This document shows, in pieces, positions 1 to 8,902 of a DNA stretch of 32,169 bases (positions are counted from its first letter, which is position 1; every line of letters begins with the position of its first letter). The notes under the pieces are model-generated. The model was not told the DNA's origin. It saw only the letters and a program-made list of their open reading frames with translations, and searched no databases. The stretch lies in the NCBI GenBank assembly GCA_015233725.1, contig JADFXD010000031.1:1-32169 (forward strand), given 5' to 3'. This DNA comes from Nitrospirota bacterium (GTDB lineage: Bacteria; Nitrospirota; Thermodesulfovibrionia; Thermodesulfovibrionales; Magnetobacteriaceae). The position numbers and the translations under genes were made by a program.

Positions 1-335
1 TTAAAACTATTAGATTGTCGCTCCAGAGGAGGATATAAAATGATTACATTTCAGAGATATATGCCATTGCTAAGATTTATTTTTTGAAAAACCGAGTAAA
101 TATTGAGTATAGATAAGTACATGGACAAATTTTCCTCCTGTAAATATTTCTGTGATGAAGCAGGCACATATTTGGAGTTAAGAATTATGGGGTCAAGGGC
201 ACTGGTGCCCTTGCAGGGGGTTCTGAAGGGGGGCGGTCAGGCGTCCCCTTTCTTTCTTCGTGCGGGGGGCTGAGGGGGAGCAAAACTCCCCATTCTTGAT
301 ACCCTGCCGAATATAGGTTGAACTATTAAAACACT
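1..335. other. Intergenic region with a 15-codon orphan ORF and a family A repeat
   Basis: No real gene is visible. At 40-87 (+) an ATG sits behind a good Shine-Dalgarno (AGAGGAGG at 25-32) but opens only 15 codons (MITFQRYMPLLRFIF) before TGA. It may be a remnant of a lost gene or a short peptide, and I cannot tell which. The rest is AT-rich until the family A repeat at about 186-262. No convincing promoter for the glycosyltransferase at 336 is seen. A weak TATTAA at 324-329 would give a leaderless start. Confidence 0.4.
186..262 (+). repeat. Family A dispersed structured repeat, copy 1
   Basis: It begins with the family signature ATTATGGGGTCAAGG. The hairpin at 194-213 has stem CAAGGGCAC pairing with GTGCCCTTG around a TG loop. 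A GCAGGGG motif follows, then a G-rich stretch answered by CGTCCCC and a pyrimidine run (TTTCTTTCTTC). The same order recurs at 8903, 24677 and 27424 on this strand and in reverse at 5266, 23177 and 30626. Strand is given relative to the GGGGTCAAGG signature. Confidence 0.8.
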
Positions 336-3300
336 ATGGATAAAACAAGAGACATAAGGCATAGCAGCAGCCCGCTGCCAAGGATATCGGTTATCACCCC
401 GACCCTGAATCAGGGTAGGTATATTGAACACACGATCCAGAGCGTCATCGCCCAGGATTACCCCAACTTTGAACATATAGTTATAGATGGCGGTTCCACC
501 GACAACACACTCGATGTACTGAGAAAATACCCTCACCTGAAATGGATATCGGAAAAAGACAACGGTCAGGCAGATGCACTCAACAAGGGGCTATCGCGCG
601 CAAGCGGAGACATCATAGCCTGGATTAATTCGGATGACTACTACTGCCACAACGCCTTTGATACCATCGCCAATACCTTCGGGATAATGCCACATGCAAA
701 CGTAGTGGTTGGACAGACCATGTTACTTTTTGAAAATACCATGAATAGCAGCATATCCAATAATAGGGAACTTACCTTTGAAGAGATCATCAGGTACTGG
801 GATGAATGGATACCTCCGACTCAGCCATCGGTCTTTTTCAAGGCCGACATCTTAGATGAAGTTGGTTTGTTTGACATATCACTGTACTATACTATGGATT
901 TTGATATGTGGCTACGAATGAGCCTCAAACACCGGTTTTATTGCATACCGGATGTCCTGACCGTGTATAGGTTCCACGGTGAGTCAAAGAGCGGTTATGC
1001 CAACTGGTCAAGTTTCTTTCCAGAGTATAACGCCATCTACCGCAGATACAAGAAACACTCCACCATCCTTCCCGATTGTCCATTGGTCACCTTCGCTCTT
1101 GCATTTATCAGTGAGGAGCTAAAGAAATCACAGTGGTACCTGCAAAAGATCAAGCACACGTTTTACAACCTGGCCTCACAAAAAGTCCGCGACGTCGAGG
1201 TCATCGTAATCACCGACATAGATGAGGCACAACAACTGCTTGACCTGGCCGAGTTGCCATTTCCTGTTCGGTTTGTAAGGGTAACCAGGCTGGATATCAA
1301 CTCTTTTTACCGCGCATTGACCGAAAACGCCAGGGGCTTTGCCATCCACTGCCCATCGATTGAGGTTGCCTTTGACATCAATTGGTTTTCCACAGCCCTG
1401 ACCTATCTACTGATAAACAGGGACGCTATTATACATACCGCAACCCCTCATCAAGGAACGTCCCACCTGTCATCCGGCAACAACGCCCTTGTCACAATGG
1501 GCATTACAATACCCGACACATATATGATGATGCGACGCGACGCCCTAAAGGTCCCCAATCCGATTGAATTCCCACGATACGATGCCCCCCTGATAACATT
1601 CGTTGTCTCCGTAACCGGGCAGATCACGCCACTGCTATACCTCAGCCTATATTCGATCTACGAGCACTGTGTCAACTATCCCTATGAAGTGCGTATCGTA
1701 ACGGAAAGAGGCCACAGAGCGGATTATGTCCGCGGCATATGCAATGGCGCCGTATTTGAGGCTGAAAATGAAGAAAGGCGCTTTCATGTATTAAATGACA
1801 TCGCAGACTCGGCAACAGGTCAGTATCTGTTCTTTATGTCATCAACGATAGTGCTGACCCCCTCATCGATTCCTGAGATTGTAAGGACATTCACGGAGCA
1901 TCCCCGTGCCGGCATCGTGGGGGGGAAGACCGTCTATCTCACAACGGGGACTACGGGGATTATAGATAATGCCGCCTGTATTATGCTTGCCAACGGTTGT
2001 AGGGTGAAGTACGGTTGGGGTAAGCCCAGGCAAGACCTTAACTGTGGGTATCTCAGGGAGGTCGATTTCTTCCCTCTGGACTTCCTTGCCATAAGCCGCC
2101 AGGCCTGGAGCGAGGTCAACGGGCTTGACACCCTGTCTTGCCCTGTTAGTCTGCTGGAGGCCGACCTGTGCTTCAAGACAAGGGGGCTTGGCTATAGTGT
2201 GCTTTACCAGGGCGAGGCAGAGGTGTCTAACTACCGCCCGTATGAATTAACCAAAGACGAAGGCGCCTTAAAAGAATACGAATTTGGCGATTTTATACCT
2301 TTCAAGAAAAAGTGGCAGGCACAACTTAAAGACAACCTGTGCAGTTTTGACAGCTCATTGATTCATCGTGCAAGCGTAAGTGGCAACAGGCCTTGGCTCT
2401 TATTGTTGTGCGATAGACTCCCTGTGATACAGTCCTCAGATGATAATGTTTGTCTGCTGTTGCAGTCGTTTAAAGACGCTGGCTTTAACGTGGCCCTCCA
2501 CACGGAGGAGGTCGCATTTGCCCAGGGGCATCGCTGGTTGACCAGGGAAGGCATAAAGGTTTTTTATAACGACGTGGACTTTTCCGAGTTCATAAGAGAA
2601 AACGTCTTACACTTTGATGCAATTTGGCTGGCAGATCGCGGTATAGCGTTTTGCAGGTCAACCAGGATACGCAGGATATCAGGTAGCGTGATCCTCATAT
2701 ACGACGCCTCTGCCATAGCGTCTAATGATGACACCAGTGACGCCTTCTTCAGAGGAACCAACGTCTCTAACATCGAGAAGATGCAGATAGCCCAGGATCG
2801 ACTCATTGCCAGGACGGTTGATCTTGTCTATACATGCAGTGACAACTACGGCAAGTACCTGTCGTCTCTGAATCAGGACCTGAGGGTAAGGCTCGTCCCT
2901 CCAGGAGGATACCTGGATGCATCACCCGCGGAGGTACTTGACCTGATTAGGGTTGCACCTGGCAGACGAAAAATAAGTGGAGAGACGGTAGGTGGTTTCA
3001 CGGAGATTCTAAGACTGGAAAGCGCTATCAGAGAGATCGCCAACCTGGGGCTCCAGGATATCGTTGACAATTGTGGTCAGCGCCCCCTCTACATCTGGGG
3101 AGCCGGCGCAGGAGGCATACAAACCCGTCGCACACTTGCATCAATGGGGGTCAATGCTGTGGCCTTCCTCGATAGATCGCCGCAAAAGCAGTTTACCACC
3201 GTTGATGGTCTGCCCGTGTACGACCCTATTGCCGTTCTAAAGACGCCTAACCATCAAAGCCGTGCCTATGTGGTCATCGGCTCTATTTACAGCGGCGCCA

Positions 3301-3368
3301 TATCCGCCGACCTCATCAAACTTGGGTACGAAAACAGGAAAGACTTCGCCGTAAACCTACTCATCTGA
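336..3368 (+). CDS. Large multidomain glycosyltransferase (GT2 plus degenerate second and third sugar-transferase modules)
   Basis: 1010 aa, probably cytoplasmic, transferring sugars onto a surface polysaccharide or glycan. Residues ~15-230 form a GT2 domain: RISVITPTLNQGRYIEHT, then IVIDGGSTDNT, then the metal-binding INSDD. Residues ~430-660 look like a second GT2 fold (ITFVVSVTG, then GIVGGKTVY), but the acidic DxD site reads MSSTIV, so it may be inactive. Residues ~690-890 resemble the N-terminal half of a GT4-type enzyme. Residues ~915-1005 form a Rossmann-like module beginning LYIWGAGAGGIQTRR, similar to PglD/sugar-binding modules appended to glycosyltransferases. No membrane segments are seen. 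The ATG has no clear Shine-Dalgarno. The 3' end overlaps the convergent peptidase gene by 8 bp. Substrate is unknown; a second glycosyltransferase lies at 22151. Confidence 0.85.
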   Translation: MDKTRDIRHSSSPLPRISVITPTLNQGRYIEHTIQSVIAQDYPNFEHIVIDGGSTDNTLDVLRKYPHLKWISEKDNGQADALNKGLSRASGDIIAWINSDDYYCHNAFDTIANTFGIMPHANVVVGQTMLLFENTMNSSISNNRELTFEEIIRYWDEWIPPTQPSVFFKADILDEVGLFDISLYYTMDFDMWLRMSLKHRFYCIPDVLTVYRFHGESKSGYANWSSFFPEYNAIYRRYKKHSTILPDCPLVTFALAFISEELKKSQWYLQKIKHTFYNLASQKVRDVEVIVITDIDEAQQLLDLAELPFPVRFVRVTRLDINSFYRALTENARGFAIHCPSIEVAFDINWFSTALTYLLINRDAIIHTATPHQGTSHLSSGNNALVTMGITIPDTYMMMRRDALKVPNPIEFPRYDAPLITFVVSVTGQITPLLYLSLYSIYEHCVNYPYEVRIVTERGHRADYVRGICNGAVFEAENEERRFHVLNDIADSATGQYLFFMSSTIVLTPSSIPEIVRTFTEHPRAGIVGGKTVYLTTGTTGIIDNAACIMLANGCRVKYGWGKPRQDLNCGYLREVDFFPLDFLAISRQAWSEVNGLDTLSCPVSLLEADLCFKTRGLGYSVLYQGEAEVSNYRPYELTKDEGALKEYEFGDFIPFKKKWQAQLKDNLCSFDSSLIHRASVSGNRPWLLLLCDRLPVIQSSDDNVCLLLQSFKDAGFNVALHTEEVAFAQGHRWLTREGIKVFYNDVDFSEFIRENVLHFDAIWLADRGIAFCRSTRIRRISGSVILIYDASAIASNDDTSDAFFRGTNVSNIEKMQIAQDRLIARTVDLVYTCSDNYGKYLSSLNQDLRVRLVPPGGYLDASPAEVLDLIRVAPGRRKISGETVGGFTEILRLESAIREIANLGLQDIVDNCGQRPLYIWGAGAGGIQTRRTLASMGVNAVAFLDRSPQKQFTTVDGLPVYDPIAVLKTPNHQSRAYVVIGSIYSGAISADLIKLGYENRKDFAVNLLI

Positions 3369-4527
3369 TAGGGAAAGAAGGGGGTGACTCTGCCTTCTTG
3401 GCGCTCCAGGACGCTATAACCTCAATGACCAGGAGGCTGCCTTTGAGGAGGTCGGCGGTGTAGATGTGTTCCTCGGTTGTGTGTGGTTTTTGCATACCGG
3501 TGGATATGGGGATCGACATTATGCCGTGTTGGTTGAATATATTGGCGTCTGAGCCTCCCCCTGACCTGATGTAAACCGGCGCTATCTGACAGCGAGCAAT
3601 GGAGTCGCTTATGAGTTGAATAAATGGGTTTGCCTGGTCGAAGTTGTAGCCTTCATACTGACGTTGTTGCTGGATTGTTATTTTAACCTGGTTTTTCCGG
3701 GCTATGTTTCTTGCCGTATCAAAGGCGGTATCCACGATCTTGTTTAGGGTGTCGGGGTTAAGGCTCCTGAACTCCCCGTCAAAGACGACCTCAACGGGGA
3801 CTATGTTTGTCGCGCTGCCACCGTGTATGACTCCCACGTTGGCGGTGGTCTCGGCGTTGATCCGACCATCAACGATGGCGGATACTATCTTGGCGGCGGC
3901 GACGATGGCGTTGGTGCCCTTTTCGGGTTCTATGCCCGCGTGTGCCGCCCTGCCGGTGACAGTCATACGGTACGTGACGTGGGTGGGGGCAGCCAGGACG
4001 ACCCTCCCGACCTTGCCGCTGCTGTCCAGCACCAGTGCGTAGCGGCTCTTTATCTTGTCGTAATCAACATGTTTGGCGCCCTGTAATCCCTTTTCCTCCG
4101 CCGAGGTAAGGAGCACCTCTATATCGCCGTGGGGGTGGCCGGTTTCGTTGAGCACGGTGAGGGCCTCTAGGATTTCGGCAATACCGCTCTTGTCATCCGC
4201 CCCTAGGATGGTCTCCCCGGTAGATGAGATAAGGCCGTTGTGGTGGCTGTATCCGATTGCCGTGGTGGTTGGTTGCACCGTGTCCATGTGAGCGCTTAAC
4301 AGCAGTGAAGCGGCGCCCTCAATACTGCCCCTCTTTCGTGCCAGTATATTGAATGAATCTCCATAGTCAAGCGTCTCAGTCTCAAAGGATAGCCCCTGCA
4401 ATATCTCAACAAGCCGTCTGCCTATCTCATGCTCCTGATACGATGGTGATGGCATCTCAATAAGCTCCTTAAAGGTCTCTATAACGCGTCTTTCGTTTAT
4501 AATGCTGGTGTTGATGGGTGGATACAT
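3361..4527 (-). CDS. M20-family peptidase, PepT-like (tripeptidase T-like aminopeptidase)
   Basis: 388 aa, usual length for PepT-like zinc aminopeptidases that trim tri/dipeptides in the cytosol. Metal and catalytic motifs are intact: SAHMDTV (H80, catalytic D82), GADDKSG (D111), SAEEKGLQG (E144/E145), and a late SGGGSDAN/H segment. The dimerisation (lid) domain lies between about residues 180 and 290. The start at 4527 has GAGGT a few bases upstream, inside the end of the YggS-type gene, whose stop is only 3 bp away; the two genes therefore form a tight two-gene unit. Family assignment is firm. Precise substrate is inferred. Confidence 0.88.
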   Translation of the reverse strand: MYPPINTSIINERRVIETFKELIEMPSPSYQEHEIGRRLVEILQGLSFETETLDYGDSFNILARKRGSIEGAASLLLSAHMDTVQPTTTAIGYSHHNGLISSTGETILGADDKSGIAEILEALTVLNETGHPHGDIEVLLTSAEEKGLQGAKHVDYDKIKSRYALVLDSSGKVGRVVLAAPTHVTYRMTVTGRAAHAGIEPEKGTNAIVAAAKIVSAIVDGRINAETTANVGVIHGGSATNIVPVEVVFDGEFRSLNPDTLNKIVDTAFDTARNIARKNQVKITIQQQRQYEGYNFDQANPFIQLISDSIARCQIAPVYIRSGGGSDANIFNQHGIMSIPISTGMQKPHTTEEHIYTADLLKGSLLVIEVIASWSAKKAESPPSFPIR

Positions 4528-4530
4528 GCG

Positions 4531-5232
4531 TTACCTCTGGCCAAAGATGGCGGTGCCGATCCTGACCATCGTTGCGCCTTCCTCGATGGCGACCTCGTAG
4601 TCGTTGGACATGCCCATCGAGAGCCCGAGGTTGTTGTAGCCCATGCTATAGACCTTGTCTCTGAGATGATTCAACTGTCTGAAGTACGGTCTGCCCTCTT
4701 GTGGGTCGTCGAGATAGGGGGGGATGGTCATAAGTCCCTCCAGGCGCAAGTGGTTTAGGGTGGCGATGTCGTCAATCAAGGTCGGTAGCATATCAGGAGC
4801 GATGCCGCTCTTTGTGTGTTCATCGGCCAGCTTTACCTGAATGAGGACACGCTGAACCTTGCCAAGTTTCGCGGCGTGGAGGTCTATCTCCCTGGCGAGT
4901 TCCAGGGAATCCAGGCAGTGGATGACGTCAAAGAGACCCACGGCCTGTCTGACCTTGTTTTTCTGAAGGTGGCCTATAAGGTGCCATGACAGCCGCGTTA
5001 CGGATTGATTGTCGTTTGATGCCTCGATCTTTCTCACCGCCTCCTGGATGTAGCTCTCACCGAGGTGCCTCAAGCCACTGTCTATGGCCTGCGCAACGGC
5101 CCCCATCGGGATATGCTTGGTGACGGCTATGAGCGTAACCTCATCGGGGTTTCTGTCCGCGCGCATGGCCGCATCGGAGATGCGCTTGTATATGCGGTTT
5201 ACCCTGTCTATGAGCGAGGCTTTATCTGACAC
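4531..5232 (-). CDS. yggS: YggS/PLPBP family pyridoxal 5'-phosphate homeostasis protein
   Basis: 233 aa, the normal size. It is a single-domain alanine-racemase-like barrel that binds PLP and helps control B6 vitamer and amino-acid balance. The PLP lysine is K39 in LIAVTKHIP. Family motifs WHLIGHLQKNK, IHCLDSLELAREI, LIQVKLADEHTKSGI and GLSMGMSNDYEVAIEEGATMVRIGTAIFG are all present. The start is GTG at 5232; the preceding bases hold only a weak AGGTG. It lies directly upstream of the PepT-like gene. A truncated homologue of its first 39 codons sits about 1.2 kb upstream (6405-6557). Confidence 0.92.
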   Translation of the reverse strand: MSDKASLIDRVNRIYKRISDAAMRADRNPDEVTLIAVTKHIPMGAVAQAIDSGLRHLGESYIQEAVRKIEASNDNQSVTRLSWHLIGHLQKNKVRQAVGLFDVIHCLDSLELAREIDLHAAKLGKVQRVLIQVKLADEHTKSGIAPDMLPTLIDDIATLNHLRLEGLMTIPPYLDDPQEGRPYFRQLNHLRDKVYSMGYNNLGLSMGMSNDYEVAIEEGATMVRIGTAIFGQR

Positions 5233-5265
5233 CGTAAAAACACCTGCCTACAATTAATTATATGC

Positions 5266-5348
5266 CAGAAAAGAGAGGGAGAGAAGGGAGGGCTTTGCCC
5301 TCCCTCAGACCCACCCACAAGGGGACCAGTCCCCTTGACCCCATAATT
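5266..5348 (-). repeat. Family A dispersed structured repeat, copy 2
   Basis: Reversed copy ending CCCCATAATTCTCAATCC. The hairpin at 5318-5337 (CAAGGGGAC pairing with GTCCCCTTG when read on the minus strand) is followed by GGGAGGG-CTTT-GCCCTCCC and a pyrimidine-rich tail on the minus strand. That tail could act as a terminator for minus transcripts leaving the methyltransferase gene. It sits between the methyltransferase (5397) and yggS (5232). Confidence 0.8.
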
Positions 5349-5396
5349 CTCAATCCTATATGTTATATAAAAACTTCTGTCCATGTACATAATTCT

Positions 5397-6359
5397 TTAA
5401 TTTTCTTGAAATAGTGTTAATTGTTTTGGAGATGTTAATTCGGTGTCATCTTTGTAGAGTGCTTTAACTGATTCTTTAAATTTTTCAATTGAACCGTTAT
5501 GATTTTTTAAAAACCATGTTATATGATTTAATAAATATTCCTTTCTAATATCATGTTGCCTTAAATCAAAAGGTACTCGCTCCATCCTTGGATCAACACT
5601 ATCAAAACCTTTAAACGGTTTGCTTAATCTATCTCTTGTCATTTCTACATATGAAGGATTTAATTCAAATCCTATGCAATTCCTATTTAATAGTTGGCAA
5701 ACTCTTAGTGTTGTACCACTTCCTGAAAATGGATCAAGCAGCAAATCGTGTTCGTTTGATGAGGCAAGCACCATCCGCTCAATTAGTCCTTCAGGTTTTT
5801 GTGTTGGATGCGATTGTCTGTTGAGATTGCAATAATGCACATGAGAGAATTCCCATACATCTCCAGGATTAGCGCCTCTCATGTTATTTCTTTCTCTGTA
5901 ATATTTTTGAGGTACTTTTACTGCATCAAGATTAAATATGAACTTGGTTGTTTTATTAAACATCAAGATATCATCATGTCTAGGTGAAAAACCTATTGTT
6001 CTACCCATACCTTGTGTATAGTGCCAGCAAATCCAGCTATTAAAAGACATCATTAAATCTCTGTCTAAAATGTCATATAGATAAGAAATAAATTTTACAC
6101 CCATAAATACATATATAGTTCCAGTTTTCTTCAGTGTCCTATGTGCTTCTCTTAGCCATTCTTTTGAAAAGCTCAAATATTCTTCAAATCCTCTTAGGTC
6201 GTGGTTATTGCCATAGTTTTTACCTAAATTGTAGGGTGGGTCTGCAATAATTAAATTTACACTTTCATTAGGCAGATTCTTAAAAAGATGTAAAGCGTCT
6301 CCTGTTTGTATATCGATATTAAGCATCTTTAATCCAATCGAATTTTTTAGCATAGCCAT
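5397..6359 (-). CDS. Site-specific DNA methyltransferase, beta-type (probable N6-adenine), apparently orphan
   Basis: About 320 aa. The catalytic motif IV, IIADPPYNLGKNY, comes first. The AdoMet-binding motif I, LLDPFSGSGTT, lies about 170 residues later; this permuted order defines the beta class (DNA adenine or N4-cytosine enzymes). HPTQKPEGLIERM (motif X region) precedes motif I. The frame is open to a TTG at 6371. I chose the ATG at 6359; ATGs at 6353 and 6326 (just before LNIDIQTGDA) are equally possible because no good Shine-Dalgarno marks any of them. The gene is visibly more AT-rich than its neighbours, and no restriction endonuclease is recognisable nearby, so recent acquisition is likely. 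Recognition sequence is unknown. Confidence 0.88.
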   Translation of the reverse strand: MAMLKNSIGLKMLNIDIQTGDALHLFKNLPNESVNLIIADPPYNLGKNYGNNHDLRGFEEYLSFSKEWLREAHRTLKKTGTIYVFMGVKFISYLYDILDRDLMMSFNSWICWHYTQGMGRTIGFSPRHDDILMFNKTTKFIFNLDAVKVPQKYYRERNNMRGANPGDVWEFSHVHYCNLNRQSHPTQKPEGLIERMVLASSNEHDLLLDPFSGSGTTLRVCQLLNRNCIGFELNPSYVEMTRDRLSKPFKGFDSVDPRMERVPFDLRQHDIRKEYLLNHITWFLKNHNGSIEKFKESVKALYKDDTELTSPKQLTLFQEN

Positions 6360-6404
6360 ACCATATTTCAAATCCCTTTTGTGATGCTATACATTTTTTA
6401 TTTT

Positions 6405-6557
6405 TTATCTAACACTTGACAAAACTCCCAAACGTCTCTGTTTTGTCACGGCTATGAGTGTGACCTCATCGGGACTCCTGCCGGCACGCAGGGCCGCATA
6501 GGAGATGAGCTTGTATATGTGGTTTACCCTCTCTATGATTGAAACGCTATCTGGCAT
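6405..6557 (-). pseudogene. Truncated second copy of the yggS 5' end
   Basis: An ATG at 6557 opens 50 codons. The first 39 residues (MPDSVSIIERVNHIYK through VTLIAVTK) align one-for-one with residues 1-39 of the YggS-type protein at 4531-5232, ending exactly at the PLP lysine. After that, 11 unrelated residues lead to TAA. Nucleotide identity over the ~111 homologous bases (6447-6557) is roughly four fifths, so this is not a fresh duplication. It begins 6 bp after the stop of the 149-aa gene and lies upstream of the methyltransferase. It cannot make a functional YggS. Confidence 0.85.
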
Positions 6558-6563
6558 GGCATG

Positions 6564-7013
6564 TCAAATTTGATTTGCTACTCTATGCAAGTCATTTAAA
6601 GTATCTGGTATCGTATTTAATGCCCACCTTGCTATATCTACAGATATTTCACATCCATGTACAGCCCTATTCTCAAGCTCTAACAAGTCTTTCAAGCTGT
6701 CACACATACCTTCAGATATGACTTTTTTATTACAAAGCTTAGACATCAAACCAGATAAACTATATGTTTTTTCGTTAAAATCAATCTTTTTTTGAGCTAA
6801 TATTTCTTTAACTGTTTTTTCTGTTAATACACGCAAGCCTATTACTACCATAAAGGGATATTTATCTGCGATAGAGTTAAGAAATACAATAAATTCATCC
6901 TTGTTCAACTGTAAAGGCACTTCTCTCATTTGTTTAAAGTGCTCTGGGCTATATCCATAACCCTTAAGCACGAACATTGGCATCGTTAGCGCTCCGTTAC
7001 CTTCATTAGCCAT
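6564..7013 (-). CDS. Uncharacterised 149-aa protein, possibly DUF4145/HEPN-like
   Basis: The gene has a good Shine-Dalgarno (GGAGG, about 8 nt before the ATG) and codes in an AT-rich style like the adjacent methyltransferase. The protein looks helical and soluble, with no signal or membrane segment. A C-terminal ELENRAVHG motif recalls the R-x-x-H signature in DUF4145/HEPN-like proteins that often accompany defence or restriction genes. That resemblance is motif-level only, and I do not recognise the family securely. The stop falls 6 bp before the truncated yggS copy. It is likely co-transcribed with the histidine kinase upstream (34-bp gap) or belongs to the same imported patch as the methyltransferase. 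Confidence 0.65.
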   Translation of the reverse strand: MANEGNGALTMPMFVLKGYGYSPEHFKQMREVPLQLNKDEFIVFLNSIADKYPFMVVIGLRVLTEKTVKEILAQKKIDFNEKTYSLSGLMSKLCNKKVISEGMCDSLKDLLELENRAVHGCEISVDIARWALNTIPDTLNDLHRVANQI

Positions 7014-7047
7014 TTATCTTTCCTCCGTGTGTACGCTGATTCGCCAA

Positions 7048-8391
7048 CTATTTAGGCAATACAAAATAGAAGTTATTACCGAGGGTTTGTGGTTCATAGC
7101 CGAAGATGCCACCGTGGATCTCAACGGCGTTTTTGATGAAGGTCAGGCCGTGTCCGGTGCCGGGCTTGCTTGAGGAATTTGAACCGCGATAGCCCTCTTC
7201 AAATATCTTATCTCTCTCTTCCGGTTTTATGTGTGCTCCTGAGCTAAAGACGGAGTATTTTACGCCATCCTTGCCGGCGCCAAAGTAGTTTTTCTTTAGT
7301 TCCCTGCAATATCTGACGAGTTTTAAGGTCTCCCCCTTTTGGTCGGTCACTTCCTGGGCGTACTTAAGGGCGTTGGAGAACAGGTTGGCATAGACCTGGG
7401 CAATCAGGCCAACGTCTATGAGCGTTATGACGTCTGCGGCCTCTGAGTCGCACTTGGCACCCTCGATTTTAAATCCAGACTCTTTAAACCGCTGGGCAAA
7501 CTGTTCTAGCTGCGGCTGTATAACGTCCTGTTTCATGTTGCACGGTTTGGTGCGCAGTGTGAGATGACCCTTATCAAAGTGGCTCTTACGCAGGAGTGTC
7601 TCTAAAAACAGCGATGTGTTTTGATAGTGCTTTTCTATGTTTGAAAACTCCTCCAGGAGTCCGCGATTAACATCGACCATATCTTCCAACAATCGCTCTA
7701 TGCAGATGCTGTCACAGGCCTCATCGGTGGTGTAGATGAGCAGGTTTTTTTCTAGTTCCTTGTTTTTGTTAATCTTGCCCTTGAGCCTCCTTAGGAAGAG
7801 CTTGAAAATCATGTTGGGAACGATGATGTTATGTTCGATGTCTGCCACCAGCGATTGAATAAATCTCAGGTGTTCTATATTTTTATTGAGCAGGAATCTG
7901 TTGTGGATATTATATCCTATGCGGTTTGCGTACTTTTCCAGGAAAAAGATGTCGTGTTCGTTCATACCAGTATCGGGATAGACCTCCAGGAAACCCAGGC
8001 AGTTGTTTATATGCGTGTTTGGGAGTTGCTCACTCAGCATCTTCTTTCCGGGTATGGTCATGACGACACGGCCGTTTATTCGGTATGGCTTGCCCTGAGG
8101 CTGTATGTAATCGGGCAGACTGTCGTCAAAGATGCCCTGAGGCATGTCGGTACACGATACCAGGACAAACTCCATTGCCCTCTGATCTATAAGGTATAGC
8201 CTGGCATCAAGATCAAGAAAGACCTTCGGGATTGCAACGCACAAGAGGTAGATGTCCTCGGATTCGTCAAACTCCTGAGCCAGGTCAAAGAACGCCTTTA
8301 AGGCTACCGCCTGGGCATCCGAAAAGTCATACCTCTTGTAGTCTTCCTTCTTGCTCTCAATGCTCTCTATGATGTGTTTCAAGTCCGCCAT
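7048..8391 (-). CDS. Sensor histidine kinase with N-terminal GAF-like region
   Basis: 447 aa, cytoplasmic (no signal peptide or membrane helices). Residues ~40-165 are consistent with a GAF-like sensor. H187 in DIEHNIIVPN fits a phospho-accepting H-box (H followed by P four residues on). The ATPase part has the N-box ANLFSNALKY (N336, N340), a G1-like VFSSGAHI and a G2 box GTGHGLTFIK (411-420). The usual Asp of the G1 box is replaced by Ser, so ATP binding may be weakened. GGAG precedes the ATG. No response regulator gene is adjacent. The next gene upstream is fmdB-like, and the output pathway cannot be inferred. Confidence 0.82.
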   Translation of the reverse strand: MADLKHIIESIESKKEDYKRYDFSDAQAVALKAFFDLAQEFDESEDIYLLCVAIPKVFLDLDARLYLIDQRAMEFVLVSCTDMPQGIFDDSLPDYIQPQGKPYRINGRVVMTIPGKKMLSEQLPNTHINNCLGFLEVYPDTGMNEHDIFFLEKYANRIGYNIHNRFLLNKNIEHLRFIQSLVADIEHNIIVPNMIFKLFLRRLKGKINKNKELEKNLLIYTTDEACDSICIERLLEDMVDVNRGLLEEFSNIEKHYQNTSLFLETLLRKSHFDKGHLTLRTKPCNMKQDVIQPQLEQFAQRFKESGFKIEGAKCDSEAADVITLIDVGLIAQVYANLFSNALKYAQEVTDQKGETLKLVRYCRELKKNYFGAGKDGVKYSVFSSGAHIKPEERDKIFEEGYRGSNSSSKPGTGHGLTFIKNAVEIHGGIFGYEPQTLGNNFYFVLPK

Positions 8392-8434
8392 AATCGCTCC
8401 ATCGATGTTTTAGGTTAATATAACACCGATGTCT

Positions 8435-8785
8435 TTATTTGTCAACCGCGGCGCCCTGTGGCTGACTGGCCGGTTTGGACTCACCTGTGGTCTTGGACTC
8501 ACCCGTGGTTTTTGATTCACCCGTAGTCTTTGATTCACTGGCGGTCTTATCGGTTGCAGGCGGTTTACCCTCTGATCTCTCCGATGCTACCCCGCTCTTT
8601 CTATCCTTTGAGGGGTAGTCTGTTACGTACCAGCCGTTGCCCTTTAATACAAACGAGGTGGCCGAGATCAGCTTCCTCATCTCCCCGCCACACTCAGGAC
8701 AAACGCTGATCGGACAGTCATTAACCTTCTGCAATATCTCCTGAGTCCTATTGCACCTGGTACACTCAAACTCATATATGGGCAT
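8435..8785 (-). CDS. FmdB-family zinc-ribbon protein with repetitive hydrophilic tail
   Basis: 116 aa. The first ~60 residues are a classic FmdB/CxxC_CXXC_SSSS zinc ribbon, with cysteines C8, C11, C29 and C32 and the trailing SATSFVLKGNGWYVTDYPSK motif. The family is named for the formamidase regulatory protein, but most members have no demonstrated role. The tail is Ser/Thr/Lys/Glu-rich and contains three exact ESKTTG hexapeptides (an 18-nt tandem repeat), a slippage-prone stretch. It is encoded directly upstream of the histidine kinase with a 43-bp gap. Confidence 0.88.
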   Translation of the reverse strand: MPIYEFECTRCNRTQEILQKVNDCPISVCPECGGEMRKLISATSFVLKGNGWYVTDYPSKDRKSGVASERSEGKPPATDKTASESKTTGESKTTGESKTTGESKPASQPQGAAVDK

Positions 8786-8902
8786 CTAACGAACCTCCAA
8801 ATCTTAACATGATCTCATTTTAGAGCATCCTACCCCAAAAGGTCAAATGTTAGAGAGAATATAAAAAGGGGCATAAATTTTTCGTGGGTGACGATACATA
8901 AA

